NCBI RefSeq assembly: GCF_000478275.1
Contig: NZ_ASJB01000082.1
Span: 1-64,000, forward strand
Direction: 5' to 3'
Length of the DNA: 64,000 nucleotides
Source: Amycolatopsis orientalis DSM 40040 = KCTC 9412
GTDB lineage: Bacteria; Actinomycetota; Actinomycetes; Mycobacteriales; Pseudonocardiaceae
Numbering within the stretch: position 1 is the first letter of the stretch; every line of letters starts with the position of its first letter. The notes beneath the pieces were generated by a model. The model searched no databases. It had not been told where the DNA came from and saw only the letters and a program-made list of their open reading frames with translations. This document shows positions 25,847 to 33,901 of the stretch, piece after piece. Position numbers and translations under genes: made by a program.

Positions 25847-26551
25847 CTAGCCCCGGTACCCGGCCAGCCTGTCCGCGGCGTATGTCTCGCCTTCGTGGAA
25901 GGTGTTCTCCAGCCGTGGGAGCGGGCTGCCGCCGGGCCGGAATCGCAGTGCCCGGAACAGGTCGCGCCTGCTGCCGAAGCCCAGTTTCTGCAGGATCCGG
26001 CTGACGTAGTTCTTCACCGTCTGCGTCGCGAGGTGCAGTTCTTCGGCGATCTCGTCGTTCGACCACCGGTAGAGGATCAGCGCGAGGATCTCCTCCTCCC
26101 GCCTGGTCATCACACTCGCGTACGGCACGGCTTCGGTGACCGACGGCGGGATTCCGCCCGCCTGCAGGCACACTCGCTGCCCGGCGAGGGTGGAGCGCAC
26201 CGCCGACATCACCTGGCCGCCGCTGGCCGACTTGTGCACGAAGCTGTCCGCTCCCGCGTTCAGTGCCATGGCGATGGCCGAGGGGGAGGCGTCGCCGGCG
26301 AAGACCAGGACGGCGGCGCGCTCGAAGTGTTCCTTGATGAACCGGCAGATCGTGGTCCCGGCCGGCTCACCCCAGATCGACAGCTCGGTGATGACCATGT
26401 CGGGATGACTCTTTTCGCACTGCCACAACGCTTCCGGCTCGCTCGCGGCTTCGGCCACCGCCCCCACCCCCGCCGAATCCCGCAACAGCCTGCTGAGCGC
26501 GTATCTGATGAGGGGCTGATCGTCTACTACGAGCGTGGTGACGCGGTTCAT
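25847..26551 (-). CDS. LuxR-type response regulator with Glu in place of the phospho-acceptor Asp
   Basis: A 234-residue regulator. The receiver (1-125) begins VTTLVVDDQPLIRYALSRLL with the acidic pair intact and has the conserved Lys in FVHKSA. The usual phospho-acceptor position, in PDMVITELSI, is Glu56, not Asp. The LuxR/NarL helix-turn-helix is at about 150-205: MTRREEEILALILYRWSNDE, then QTVKNYVSRILQKLGF. AAGGGGAACC precedes the ATG; a longer frame upstream lacks such a site. Glu in this position can mimic the phosphorylated state, so it may be constitutively active or regulated without a kinase. No kinase gene lies beside it. Confidence 0.88.
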   Translation of the reverse strand: MNRVTTLVVDDQPLIRYALSRLLRDSAGVGAVAEAASEPEALWQCEKSHPDMVITELSIWGEPAGTTICRFIKEHFERAAVLVFAGDASPSAIAMALNAGADSFVHKSASGGQVMSAVRSTLAGQRVCLQAGGIPPSVTEAVPYASVMTRREEEILALILYRWSNDEIAEELHLATQTVKNYVSRILQKLGFGSRRDLFRALRFRPGGSPLPRLENTFHEGETYAADRLAGYRG

Positions 26552-27276
26552 GGTTCCCCTTGGGGTATTGACGGGCGCCCGGTGTGGCTCCGGGCCGTGC
26601 GGTCGGTCCGGGCCGGGCGGTGCCCGCATTCGCCGAGGACAGGTCTGCCCGCTCGGGCGATCCGTCAAACCGATCGCCGCGGCGACGTCGGTAATCATTT
26701 TTCGGTCGAATCCTCTTTCGTCGCGGTCCGGCATGGATCTTCCCGCTTCTCCTCGCCGGTGAGGACCAGCAATCGGGTGACAAGGGCGAAAAGCCGCCCG
26801 TGCGGTGGCCGGATTTGGGCCGGACGGCGGAACGGGGATACAAATCCCGAACGCGTCGCGCCGGACACGTGGAAAGCCGTACTCTGTTGTGTGGTCAAGG
26901 CCACTTGGGGGGGAAGGATGATCCGACGGGTTGGTCTTCATCTGTTACTCACCGGGTCGTGAACCGGCACCCGGCATATCCGTTCACGGCCGTTCATCGT
27001 AAGGGCTTGGTTCTTTTCGTTGAAAAAACTCGAGGCGGTTGAAGCGGTCTTTCCTCTCGTCGCATGCGGCGAAGGGCGTTCTCGTCGCATGCGATGCGGG
27101 GAAAGCGCCCTTCGGCCCTTGTCGAGCAGATCGATCGACAGGAATCGGGGTGCCGTCCTGAGGAGTTCGGCGAAGGGCGGTCCGTGTCCACAAGGGACTG
27201 TGCGTCGATGTCGCCACCGTCGCCGGCGAGGCATGAGGTCCGGGCAGACCCGGCCGGGGGAATTCGCCGCCCTGAT
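26552..27276. other. Long intergenic region
   Basis: No gene is supported in these 725 bases. It contains one palindrome of the GAAGGGCGCTTTCC family (separate entry) and a 14-codon frame at 26917 with a strong ribosome site (MIRRVGLHLLLTGS) that I do not trust as a gene. The right end borders the furA promoter. Confidence 0.5.
27068..27116. repeat. Palindromic intergenic repeat, GAAGGGCGCTTTCC family
   Basis: Imperfect hairpin: left arm ggcgaagggcgttctcgtcgc and right arm gatgcggggaaagcgcccttc around GCATGCGATGC. The right arm is the same sequence that is tandemly repeated at 38.6 kb and forms a perfect hairpin at 51.8 kb. Confidence 0.65.
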
Positions 27277-27305
27277 TTGACTCGTTCCAGACTGGCTTTT
27301 ATCGT
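27277..27305 (+). promoter_or_regulatory. furA promoter and likely FurA operator
   Basis: TTGACT at 27277-27282, a 17-bp spacer starting CGTTCCAG, then TATCGT at 27300-27305. TTGACT followed by NNTTCCAG is the arrangement known at actinomycete furA-katG promoters, where FurA binds. The expected start of the RNA falls at or next to the GTG at 27311, which has no ribosome site, so the message is probably leaderless. Confidence 0.7.
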
Positions 27306-27310
27306 CGTGG

Positions 27311-27739
27311 GTGATGTCCGACTTCGAGGCACGGTTGCGTGCCGTCTCGTTGCGCGTGACCCGGCCGAGGCTGGCCGTGCTCGCCGCGCTGCGCGAGCAT
27401 CCGCACGTCGACACCGAAACGGTGATCGCGCTGGTGCGGGCCGAACTTCCCACGGTCTCGCACCAGGCGGTGTACGACGTGCTGAAGGCGCTCACCGAAA
27501 CGGGTCTGGTCCGCCGTATCCAGCCCGCCGGCGCGCTCGCCCGCTACGAGACCCGGGTGGGGGACAACCACCACCATGTCGTCTGTCGTTCGTGCGGGGC
27601 GATCGCGGACGTCGACTGCGCCGTCGGCCACGCCCCTTGTCTTACCGCCTCGGGCGATCACGGCTTCGTGATCGACGAGGCGGAGGTCGTCTACTGGGGC
27701 ACCTGCCCCGGCTGCGCGGCCGAACCCATCCAGCGATGA
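27311..27739 (+). CDS. furA: Fur-family repressor FurA
   Basis: A 142-residue Fur-type regulator: winged helix (VSLRVTRPRLAVLAALREHP, LPTVSHQAVYDVLKALTETG) and dimerisation/metal-binding domain with NHHHVVCRSC and a second Cys pair in GTCPGC, a structural zinc site. In actinomycetes FurA senses peroxide through its metal and represses its own gene and katG; katG follows here by 23 bp, confirming the pairing. GTG at 27311 and ATG at 27314 are adjacent; the lack of a ribosome site and the promoter spacing suggest translation of a leaderless message from the GTG. Confidence 0.93.
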   Translation: MMSDFEARLRAVSLRVTRPRLAVLAALREHPHVDTETVIALVRAELPTVSHQAVYDVLKALTETGLVRRIQPAGALARYETRVGDNHHHVVCRSCGAIADVDCAVGHAPCLTASGDHGFVIDEAEVVYWGTCPGCAAEPIQR

Positions 27740-27762
27740 TTCGCCTGCCCGGAAGGAAGAAA

Positions 27763-29997
27763 ATGAGCGACACCCCGGACCAGGGCTGCCCGGTTGCCCA
27801 CGACTCCGTGACCGCACAGGGTAGCGAGAGCGAGAACCCGGCGATCGACTCTCCGACGCCGAAGTCGGGTGGTCGTCCGCGCACCAACAAGGACTGGTGG
27901 CCCAACCAGCTCGACCTCTCGGTGCTGCACGCCCACTCGTCGAAGTCCAATCCGCTCGGCGAGAACTTCAGCTACGCCAAGGAATTCGCCAAGCTCGACG
28001 TCGAGGCCCTCAAACGGGACATCACCGAGGTCCTCACCACCTCGCAGGACTGGTGGCCCGCCGACTTCGGCCACTACGGCGGCCTGATGATCCGGATGAG
28101 CTGGCACGCCGCGGGCACCTACCGGATCCACGACGGCCGCGGCGGGGCCGGTGACGGCGCCCAGCGGTTCGCCCCGCTCAACAGCTGGCCCGACAACGCC
28201 AACCTCGACAAGGCACGACGGCTGTTGTGGCCGGTCAAGGAGAAGTACGGCCAGCAGATCTCGTGGGCCGACCTGCTCGTGCTCGCGGGCAACGTCGCGC
28301 TGGAATCGATGGGCTTCAAGACGTTCGGCTTCGGTTTCGGCCGCGAGGACACCTGGGAGCCCGAGGAGATCTTCTGGGGTCCGGAAGACACCTGGCTGGG
28401 TGACGAGCGCTACGCGAGCGACACGGAAATGGTGCCCGAGGTCGGCGCGACCGAGATGGGGCTCATCTACGTCAACCCCGAGGGGCCCCGCGGCAGCGCG
28501 GACCCGGCCGCGGCGGCTCACTTCATCCGGGAGACCTTCGCCCGGATGGCGATGAACGACGAGGAGACCGTCGCGCTCATCGCCGGTGGCCACACCTTCG
28601 GCAAGACCCACGGCGCCGGGGTCGCGGACGACCACGTGGGGCCGGAGCCCGAAGCCGCCCCGATCGAGGCGCAGGGTCTCGGCTGGCTGAGCACGCACGG
28701 CAGCGGCAAGGGCGCCGACGCGATCACCAGCGGTCTGGAGGTGACGTGGACCGACAAGCCGACGCAGTGGAGCAACCGCTTCTTCGAGATCCTCTTCGGC
28801 TACGAATGGGAGCTCACCACGAGCCCCGGCGGCGCCAAGCAGTACGTCGCTAAGGACGCCGAGGCGATCATCCCGGACGCCCACGACCCGGCCAAGAAGC
28901 ACAAGCCGACCATGCTCACGACGGATCTGGCGCTGCGCATCGACCCGACGTACGAGAAGATCTCGCGCCGGTTCCTGGAGAACCCGGACGAGTTCGCGCT
29001 GGCGTTCGCGAAGGCCTGGTACAAGCTGCTGCACCGCGACATGGGCCCGGTCAGCCGGTTCCTGGGACCGTGGGTCCCCGAACCGCAGCTGTGGCAGGAC
29101 CCGGTACCGGACGTCGACCACGAACTCGTCGGTGACGCCGACATCGCCGCGCTCAAGACGAAGGTGCTCGAATCCGGTCTGACGACCGCCCAGCTGATCA
29201 CCACCGCCTGGGCGTCCGCGGCGAGCTTCCGGTCCACCGACAAACGCGGCGGCGCCAACGGGGCGCGGATCCGGCTCGCGCCCCAGCGCGACTGGGAGGT
29301 CAACGAGCCCAAGCAGCTCGCGAGTGTCCTGGAGACCCTGGAGGGCATCCAGCGCGAGTTCAACGCCGCCGGCGGGGCCAAGATCTCCCTGGCCGACCTG
29401 ATCGTGCTGGCGGGCTCGGCCGCCGTCGAGAAGGCGGCGCGTGACGCCGGCACCGAGGTGACCGTGCCCTTCCACCCGGGCCGCACCGACGCCTCGCAGG
29501 AGGAAACGGACGTCGACTCGTTCGCGCTTCTCGAACCGCGCGCCGACGGGTTCCGCAACTACCTGCGGCCCGGGGAGAAGCTCCAGCCGGAGGTCCTGCT
29601 CGTCGAGCGTGCCTACATGCTCGACCTGACCGCGCCCGAGATGACCGTCCTCGTCGGCGGCCTGCGCTCCCTCGGGATCGCCTTCGGCGGCGGCAAGCAC
29701 GGCGTCCTCACCGACCGGCCGGGCGTGCTGACCAACGACTTCTTCACCAATCTCCTCTCGCCGGGGACCCGGTGGAAGGTGTCGGAGTCCGAGGAGAACG
29801 TGTACGAGATCCGCGACGTCGCCACGGACGAGGTGAAGTGGACGGCCACCGCGGTCGACCTCGTCTTCGGCTCCAACTCGCAGCTGCGCGCGCTTTCCGA
29901 GGTCTACGCGGGGCAGAGTGCCCGCGAGCGGTTCGCCGCCGACTTCGCCGCGGCGTGGACCAAGGTGATGGAACTCGACCGGTTCGACCTCGACTGA
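27763..29997 (+). CDS. katG: Catalase-peroxidase KatG
   Basis: Haem enzyme of 744 residues that destroys hydrogen peroxide and has peroxidase activity. The N-terminal domain keeps all active-site residues: Arg111, Trp114 and His115 in IRMSWHAAGTY, the Tyr236 and Met262 that with Trp114 form the cross-linked adduct (LIYVNPEGP, FARMAMNDEE), and proximal His277 in AGGHTFGKTHG. The C-terminal inactive domain is complete. The ATG at 27763 follows GGAAGGAAG. It is cotranscribed with furA, 23 bp upstream, and is therefore probably induced by peroxide. A perfect hairpin follows its stop. Confidence 0.98.
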   Translation: MSDTPDQGCPVAHDSVTAQGSESENPAIDSPTPKSGGRPRTNKDWWPNQLDLSVLHAHSSKSNPLGENFSYAKEFAKLDVEALKRDITEVLTTSQDWWPADFGHYGGLMIRMSWHAAGTYRIHDGRGGAGDGAQRFAPLNSWPDNANLDKARRLLWPVKEKYGQQISWADLLVLAGNVALESMGFKTFGFGFGREDTWEPEEIFWGPEDTWLGDERYASDTEMVPEVGATEMGLIYVNPEGPRGSADPAAAAHFIRETFARMAMNDEETVALIAGGHTFGKTHGAGVADDHVGPEPEAAPIEAQGLGWLSTHGSGKGADAITSGLEVTWTDKPTQWSNRFFEILFGYEWELTTSPGGAKQYVAKDAEAIIPDAHDPAKKHKPTMLTTDLALRIDPTYEKISRRFLENPDEFALAFAKAWYKLLHRDMGPVSRFLGPWVPEPQLWQDPVPDVDHELVGDADIAALKTKVLESGLTTAQLITTAWASAASFRSTDKRGGANGARIRLAPQRDWEVNEPKQLASVLETLEGIQREFNAAGGAKISLADLIVLAGSAAVEKAARDAGTEVTVPFHPGRTDASQEETDVDSFALLEPRADGFRNYLRPGEKLQPEVLLVERAYMLDLTAPEMTVLVGGLRSLGIAFGGGKHGVLTDRPGVLTNDFFTNLLSPGTRWKVSESEENVYEIRDVATDEVKWTATAVDLVFGSNSQLRALSEVYAGQSARERFAADFAAAWTKVMELDRFDLD

Positions 29998-30015
29998 CGC
30001 CGGTCGCGCGGATCC

Positions 30016-30068
30016 CGCGTGAAGGCCCCCTTTCCTCGGCTCAGCCGAGGAAAGGGGGCCTTCACGCG
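30016..30068 (+). terminator. Perfect 26-bp palindrome, katG terminator
   Basis: Arms 30016-30041 and 30043-30068 are perfect complements separated by one base; the arm begins CGCGTGAAGGCCCCC. It starts 18 bp after the katG stop. It belongs to the GTGAAGGCC family; related copies or half copies lie at 30192, about 30296 and about 30390. Confidence 0.75.
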
Positions 30069-30107
30069 CCAGCGCGTCCGTTGAGTCTGCGGTAGGGAGT
30101 CGGTCAA

Positions 30108-30161
30108 GTGGGTCGTGAGTGGTAAGTGTCGTTCTAACGGCACTTACCACTCACGACCCAC
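30108..30161. repeat. Palindromic repeat, GTCGTGAGTGGTAA family
   Basis: Arms 30108-30128 and 30141-30161 (gtgggtcgtgagtggtaagtg and its complement) are perfect over 21 bp, with a partly paired centre. Same family as the outer arms at 14.2 kb and the hairpin at 47.3 kb. Confidence 0.75.
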
Positions 30162-30191
30162 GCGCCCAAACCGCCTACTCGCGGCGGGTGT

Positions 30192-30409
30192 CCGTGAAGG
30201 CCTCCTTGCCTACCCTGAAGGTAGGGAAGGAGGCATTCACGGCCAGCTCGGACCATCGCTAACAGGCTCAGTGGCACCATCAGTCACAGCGGTAGCGCGT
30301 GAAGACCCCCTTCCCTCGGTTCAGCCGAGGAAACTCGACCTTCACACCTTCCCCGGTACATGAGGGCGGTGGCGGGGGCATGGATGGAGGAAGGGGGCCT
30401 TCACGCGCT
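30192..30409. repeat. Cluster of degenerate GTGAAGGCC palindromes
   Basis: 30192-30242 is an imperfect hairpin (ccgtgaaggcctccttgcctaccct with its approximate complement). About 30296-30350 is another copy with one damaged arm, and 30390-30409 is a lone right arm (gaagggggccttcacgcg). With the elements at 30016 and 30108 they fill the whole 412-bp gap between katG and the GAF-ANTAR gene. No gene is supported here. Confidence 0.65.
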
Positions 30410-31189
30410 TCAGGGGGCGTCGAGTTCCGTGTGCCGGTCGGCGAGGGTGCGCGCGAGTTCGGCGAGTTTGACGTTGAGGTCCTGGGAGGTGCGGCGCAGC
30501 AGGTCGAAGGCCTCGTCGGCGGTCAGGCCGCGCCGGTGCATGAGGATCCCTTTGGCCTGCCCGATGACGTCGCGGGATTCGACGGCCCGGCGCAGATGGC
30601 TCGCTTCCAGTTCCGCCCGGCTCACCGCGGTGGTACCGGCCAGCGCGAGTGAACCGTGGGTGGCCAGCAGCAGCGCCACGTCCCTGGCGGCGGGACCGAG
30701 CACGTCCGGACCGCGGCTGTAGATGTTCAGCGCCCCGGGAAGCCGGGGCGGGGCCGCGTCGGGCACCAGTACGGTCGACAGGATCGCGGTGAAGCCGTGC
30801 CGCACCGCGGCCCGGGAGAAGTCCGGCCACCTCGGCTCGTTCGCGAGATCGTCGCTGCTGACGTGGCCGGGGCTCCCGCTGGCGGCGGCATCGACGCAGG
30901 GTCCCGTTCCGGCGCGGTACTGCACCGCGTCGAGTTCGACGGCCACCTTGCCGGTCTCGACGGGGGTGTGGAAGGTCCCGTCCGGGGCCCGGAGGGTGAC
31001 CGACACCAGATCAGCGCCCGGCACCACCCGGTACGCGGCCGCGACGATCTGTTCGAGGACCTGGGCCGGCGTCGAAGCGGCCAGCAGGAGGCGGGTGAGC
31101 TCGACGAACTGCTCGGACAACGGGCCGGAGGCGTTCAAGCCCGAGCTGAACTCGGCCTTGTCACGCTGCCACAGTCGTTCGTCTGTCAT
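30410..31189 (-). CDS. GAF-ANTAR transcription antitermination regulator
   Basis: A 259-residue cytosolic protein. A GAF domain spans about 30-180 (LEQIVAAAYRVVPGADLVSV, YRAGTGPCVDAA). The ANTAR RNA-binding domain closes the protein: LRRAVESRDVIGQAKGILMH, RRGLTADEAFDLLRRTSQ, with the helix pattern and conserved Ala/Gly residues of AmiR/NasR proteins. Such proteins bind paired stem-loops in RNA and prevent termination. It is intact, unlike the two remnants near 10 kb. Its RNA target is unknown. It is transcribed away from the neighbouring STAS and sigma factor genes. Confidence 0.9.
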   Translation of the reverse strand: MTDERLWQRDKAEFSSGLNASGPLSEQFVELTRLLLAASTPAQVLEQIVAAAYRVVPGADLVSVTLRAPDGTFHTPVETGKVAVELDAVQYRAGTGPCVDAAASGSPGHVSSDDLANEPRWPDFSRAAVRHGFTAILSTVLVPDAAPPRLPGALNIYSRGPDVLGPAARDVALLLATHGSLALAGTTAVSRAELEASHLRRAVESRDVIGQAKGILMHRRGLTADEAFDLLRRTSQDLNVKLAELARTLADRHTELDAP

Positions 31190-31323
31190 CGGGGGACCAA
31201 TCCACTAGGTTTCGGTGTTCCTCCCCGGATACCCGATGCGGCCACCCGCCAACCCGGCGGTCCGGTCCTGTCCGGTCGGTAGTCCACTGTGGACTAATGG
31301 ACCTGACCGAAGTGCTTGGTGTC

Positions 31324-31701
31324 TCAGGGATCGACGCGACGGCGAAGGAGGCAGAACACGTTGTCCTCGGGATCGGCGAGCACATGCCACGACTCCAGCC
31401 CGGTCTGGCCGATGTCGGCCTTCCGCGCACCCGCGGCGAGCAACCGCTCCAGTTCCGCGTCCTGATCGCGGTCGGTGGGGTTCACGTCGAGGTGCAGGGG
31501 AAGCTTGGCCGGCTTCGGATCGTCGCTGAGGCTGAGGATCAGCGTGGGTTGCGGCCCGCCGAATCCGGTGTCCGGCGGGCCGATCTCGATGTCGGCGCCC
31601 TCTTTGCCGAGTTCGACGTAGCCGAGGACTTCGCACCAGAACTCCGCCATCCGGACCGGATCGGCGCAGTCGAGGACGAGTTCGGTGATACGGCAGGCCA
31701 T
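31324..31701 (-). CDS. VOC-family (glyoxalase-like) protein
   Basis: A 125-residue protein of the vicinal-oxygen-chelate superfamily, with one beta-alpha-beta-beta-beta module pair: ITELVLDCADPVRMAEFWCE at the start, LPLHLDVNPTDRDQDAELER in the middle and WHVLADPEDNVFCLLRR at the end. The HLDV and DPEDN-FC motifs are typical of the glyoxalase-like subgroup common in actinomycetes. The ATG at 31701 gives the family start (MACRITELVLD). Members bind metals, antibiotics or small organics; the ligand is unknown here. Confidence 0.88.
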   Translation of the reverse strand: MACRITELVLDCADPVRMAEFWCEVLGYVELGKEGADIEIGPPDTGFGGPQPTLILSLSDDPKPAKLPLHLDVNPTDRDQDAELERLLAAGARKADIGQTGLESWHVLADPEDNVFCLLRRRVDP

Positions 31702-31775
31702 GAGGCGAGGGTAGCAGCGAGTCACGGGTGGCCCTGTCGGTTGCAGGGCCGCCTCCGGGCTTTTACCGTCGAAGA

Positions 31776-32117
31776 ATGGCGTTCAACACCGAGACCGCGC
31801 AACCCGCACTACTTGCCGTGATCGAGGCGGATCGCTCGGACGATGTCCTCACCGTCGAGGTGGCGGGCGACATCGACATCTCCAGCAGCCCCCGCTTCCG
31901 TACGAAGATCCTCGAGCTGCTGGAAACCGGTCCCGCCGCCGCGGTGATCGACATGACCGGCGTCGGTTTCTGCGACTCCTCGGGGCTGTCCGGATTGCTC
32001 CAGCTGCACCGTTACTGCGTGGAGTCGGGCATCGACCTGAGTATCGCGCCGTCCAGGGTCGTGCGACGGGCCATCGAACTCACCGGCCTGTCGTCGACAC
32101 TGAAGCTGGCCGGATAG
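31776..32117 (+). CDS. STAS-domain anti-sigma factor antagonist
   Basis: A 113-residue single-domain STAS protein: LTVEVAGDIDISSSPRFRTK, GPAAAVIDMTGVGFCDSSGL. The Ser of FCDSSGLSGLLQL occupies the position phosphorylated by RsbW-type kinases. The ATG at 31776 (MAFNTETAQ) is the family-like start; an in-frame ATG at 31728 would add a Pro-rich extension. It may help release a SigF-type sigma factor, and such a gene begins 530 bp downstream, but the matching anti-sigma kinase is not adjacent. Confidence 0.9.
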   Translation: MAFNTETAQPALLAVIEADRSDDVLTVEVAGDIDISSSPRFRTKILELLETGPAAAVIDMTGVGFCDSSGLSGLLQLHRYCVESGIDLSIAPSRVVRRAIELTGLSSTLKLAG

Positions 32118-32121
32118 GGAT

Positions 32122-32454
32122 TCAGCGGCCCAAGGCGTTCTGCAGCTCCTTCTTGGTCATGCTGGAGCGGCCCTTGATGTTGCGCTTCTTCGCCTCGTTG
32201 TAGAGCTGGTCCTTGGTCGGCCCGCCGGGACCCTGCCGGTTGCCGGAGCGCTTCCCGCCGCGTTTCTGCGGCGAGGTGTCCCGCGTCGAACTCTTGCTCG
32301 CGGTCCGCGACTCCCCGGACTGCGCGCGGTTCTTGTTGACCGTGCGCGCGGCGATCTCCTCGGCGCGATCGTCGCCGGCCCCGCGCTTCTTCTGCGAAGA
32401 CTTGATGTGCTTGTACTGACGTTCGCGTTTGTCGCTCCAGCCCTGCTCCGGCAT
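32122..32454 (-). CDS. Small basic protein with Rho-N/SAP-like C-terminal motif
   Basis: A 110-residue, highly charged protein. The N-terminal part (MPEQGWSDKRERQYKHIKSS) and the middle are Lys/Arg/Gln/Ser-rich and probably disordered. The C-terminal 35 residues (PTKDQLYNEAKKRNIKGRSS, then MTKKELQNALGR) form the two-helix LEM/SAP/Rho-N-like motif that binds nucleic acid. GGAGGAG precedes the ATG. Related actinomycete proteins are annotated as plasmid stabilisation or Rho-N-like. It converges on the STAS gene with four bases between stops. Function is unknown; nucleic-acid binding is the best guess. Confidence 0.78.
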   Translation of the reverse strand: MPEQGWSDKRERQYKHIKSSQKKRGAGDDRAEEIAARTVNKNRAQSGESRTASKSSTRDTSPQKRGGKRSGNRQGPGGPTKDQLYNEAKKRNIKGRSSMTKKELQNALGR

Positions 32455-32648
32455 CGCTCCTCCTTCGTCGTGACCTGCGGATACCCGCTCGGTTGACCGG
32501 CAAACCGCGACCTCGTTCACCCGGTCGGTGTTTGTCGGGCCGGGCTTGCGGGTATCAGGCAGCAAGACGATGGGAGTGGAGCTATGTCAGCGTTGAGCAC
32601 CGGGGTGACCCTCGGGCCCGCGCCTGTCCACAAGGGACGAATGGCCCG

Positions 32649-33506
32649 ATGAGCGCGCCGGCCCTGGTCGAAGAACTCGTCGAGCCCGCGTGGCGCGACG
32701 AGACGTTGCCCGCCCCTGCCGACCGCCGAAACGGCAGGCCGCGGCGCAGTGACGACTACTCGCACTGCCGCCCCCTGTTCGCCGAACTGTCGGCTCTGCC
32801 CGCCGGGCACCCGGAACGGCGGCGGCTGCGTGAACGGCTGATCCTCGAACTCTTGCCGATCGCCGAGCACATCGCCGTCCGGTTCAGCGGACGCGGCCAG
32901 CCGCGTGAAGACCTGGTGCAGGTGGCCAGGGTCGGCCTGATGAAGGCAGTGGACCGGTTCGATCCCGCTCAGGGCGGGGATTTCCTGGCTTACGCGGTAC
33001 CGACCGTCATGGGCGAAGTCCGTCGCTTCTTCCGCGACACCGGCTGGGCGGTGCACGTACCGCGCGGGATGCAGGAACTGCGCACCCGGCTTTCGCGGGG
33101 GACCACGGAACTCACCCAGGTTCTCGGCCGCGCGCCGACGCCCCGCGAGCTGGCCGGTCATCTCGACCTCGATGTCGACACCGTCCGCGAGGGTCTTCTC
33201 GCCGCGAACAGCTATCAGACGTCGTCACTGGACCGGCCCGTCAACGACGGTGAGGGTTCGTTGCCGCTGTCCGACGTCGTGGGGGAACTGGACGATCGCT
33301 TCGAACTCATCGAGGACCGTCACACCGTGGTCCCCCTGCTGAAGCGGCTGCCGGAACGGGAACGGGCGATCGTCACGATGCGGTTCTTCGACGGCCTGAC
33401 CCAGTCACAGATCGCCGAGCGGATCGGGATCTCCCAGATGCATGTTTCCCGGTTGCTCACGAAGATCCTGCACGACCTGCGCGGGCGGCTCGACGGTTCC
33501 GAATGA
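32649..33506 (+). CDS. SigF/SigB-type RNA polymerase sigma factor
   Basis: A 285-residue group-3 sigma factor of the SigB/SigF/SigG family. Region 2 reads FSGRGQPREDLVQVARVGLM, AVDRFDPAQGGDFLAYAVPT and GEVRRFFRDTGWAVHVPR. Region 3 contains LGRAPTPRELAGHLDLDVDT. Region 4 is LPERERAIVTMRFFDGLTQS, then QIAERIGISQMHVSRLL. These proteins direct general-stress or developmental genes and are usually held by an RsbW-like anti-sigma factor that a STAS protein relieves; a STAS gene lies just upstream on the same strand. The ATG at 32649 is the first sensible start. Confidence 0.93.
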   Translation: MSAPALVEELVEPAWRDETLPAPADRRNGRPRRSDDYSHCRPLFAELSALPAGHPERRRLRERLILELLPIAEHIAVRFSGRGQPREDLVQVARVGLMKAVDRFDPAQGGDFLAYAVPTVMGEVRRFFRDTGWAVHVPRGMQELRTRLSRGTTELTQVLGRAPTPRELAGHLDLDVDTVREGLLAANSYQTSSLDRPVNDGEGSLPLSDVVGELDDRFELIEDRHTVVPLLKRLPERERAIVTMRFFDGLTQSQIAERIGISQMHVSRLLTKILHDLRGRLDGSE

Positions 33507-33572
33507 GCCTGTCCGAATGAGCCTCGGGGAACCCGCCGGACGTGGTGTCCGGCGGGCTCCCGCTTCGCGCGG

Positions 33573-33809
33573 TTATTGCTCCCTGCGCTCGCGTGCCTCG
33601 GCCCTGTCGGCCTCCGCCCTGGCGCGATCCGCCTCGGACTCCTTCTCGGCGACGTTCTCCTGGGCGGACGCCTTTTGCTGCTGCGCCTTGCCTTCGCGTT
33701 CCAACGAGTCGTTGCCCGCGAAGGTGCCCGCGGTCTCCTTGACCTTGCCCTTGATGTCCTCGACGGCGCCCTTGACGCCTTCCGCGGACGCGTCGCTCCG
33801 GTCGGTCAT
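33573..33809 (-). CDS. CsbD-family stress protein with long charged tail
   Basis: A 78-residue protein. The first 30 residues (GVKGAVEDIKGKVKETAGTF) are the CsbD motif. The remaining 45 residues are an extended Glu/Arg/Ala-rich helix (EKESEADRARAEADRAEARE) that is longer than the usual CsbD end. GGGAGG precedes the ATG. CsbD proteins are induced by general-stress sigma factors in other bacteria; a SigF-type gene converges on it here, separated by 66 bp. The biochemical role is not known. Confidence 0.85.
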   Translation of the reverse strand: MTDRSDASAEGVKGAVEDIKGKVKETAGTFAGNDSLEREGKAQQQKASAQENVAEKESEADRARAEADRAEARERREQ

Positions 33810-33901
33810 CTGCGCCTCCCTGGGTACTTCGTGCGCTGGGCCGCGAATTTCGGGGCCCGGTCGGCGAATACCCGGAATCGGGAGGAGTATTCGGGGGCTG
33901 G

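Noticed and set aside
26917..26961. 14-codon frame MIRRVGLHLLLTGS with strong ribosome site
   Set aside because: Too short to judge; no attenuator or following gene on that strand that a leader peptide could control.
27691..30150. 819-codon minus-strand frame across katG
   Set aside because: Shadow of katG; composition is typical of antisense frames in GC-rich genes.
32493..32648. N-terminal extension of the sigma factor
   Set aside because: The upstream in-frame ATG would add about 50 residues not seen in this family and overlaps the promoter region of the divergent small basic protein.
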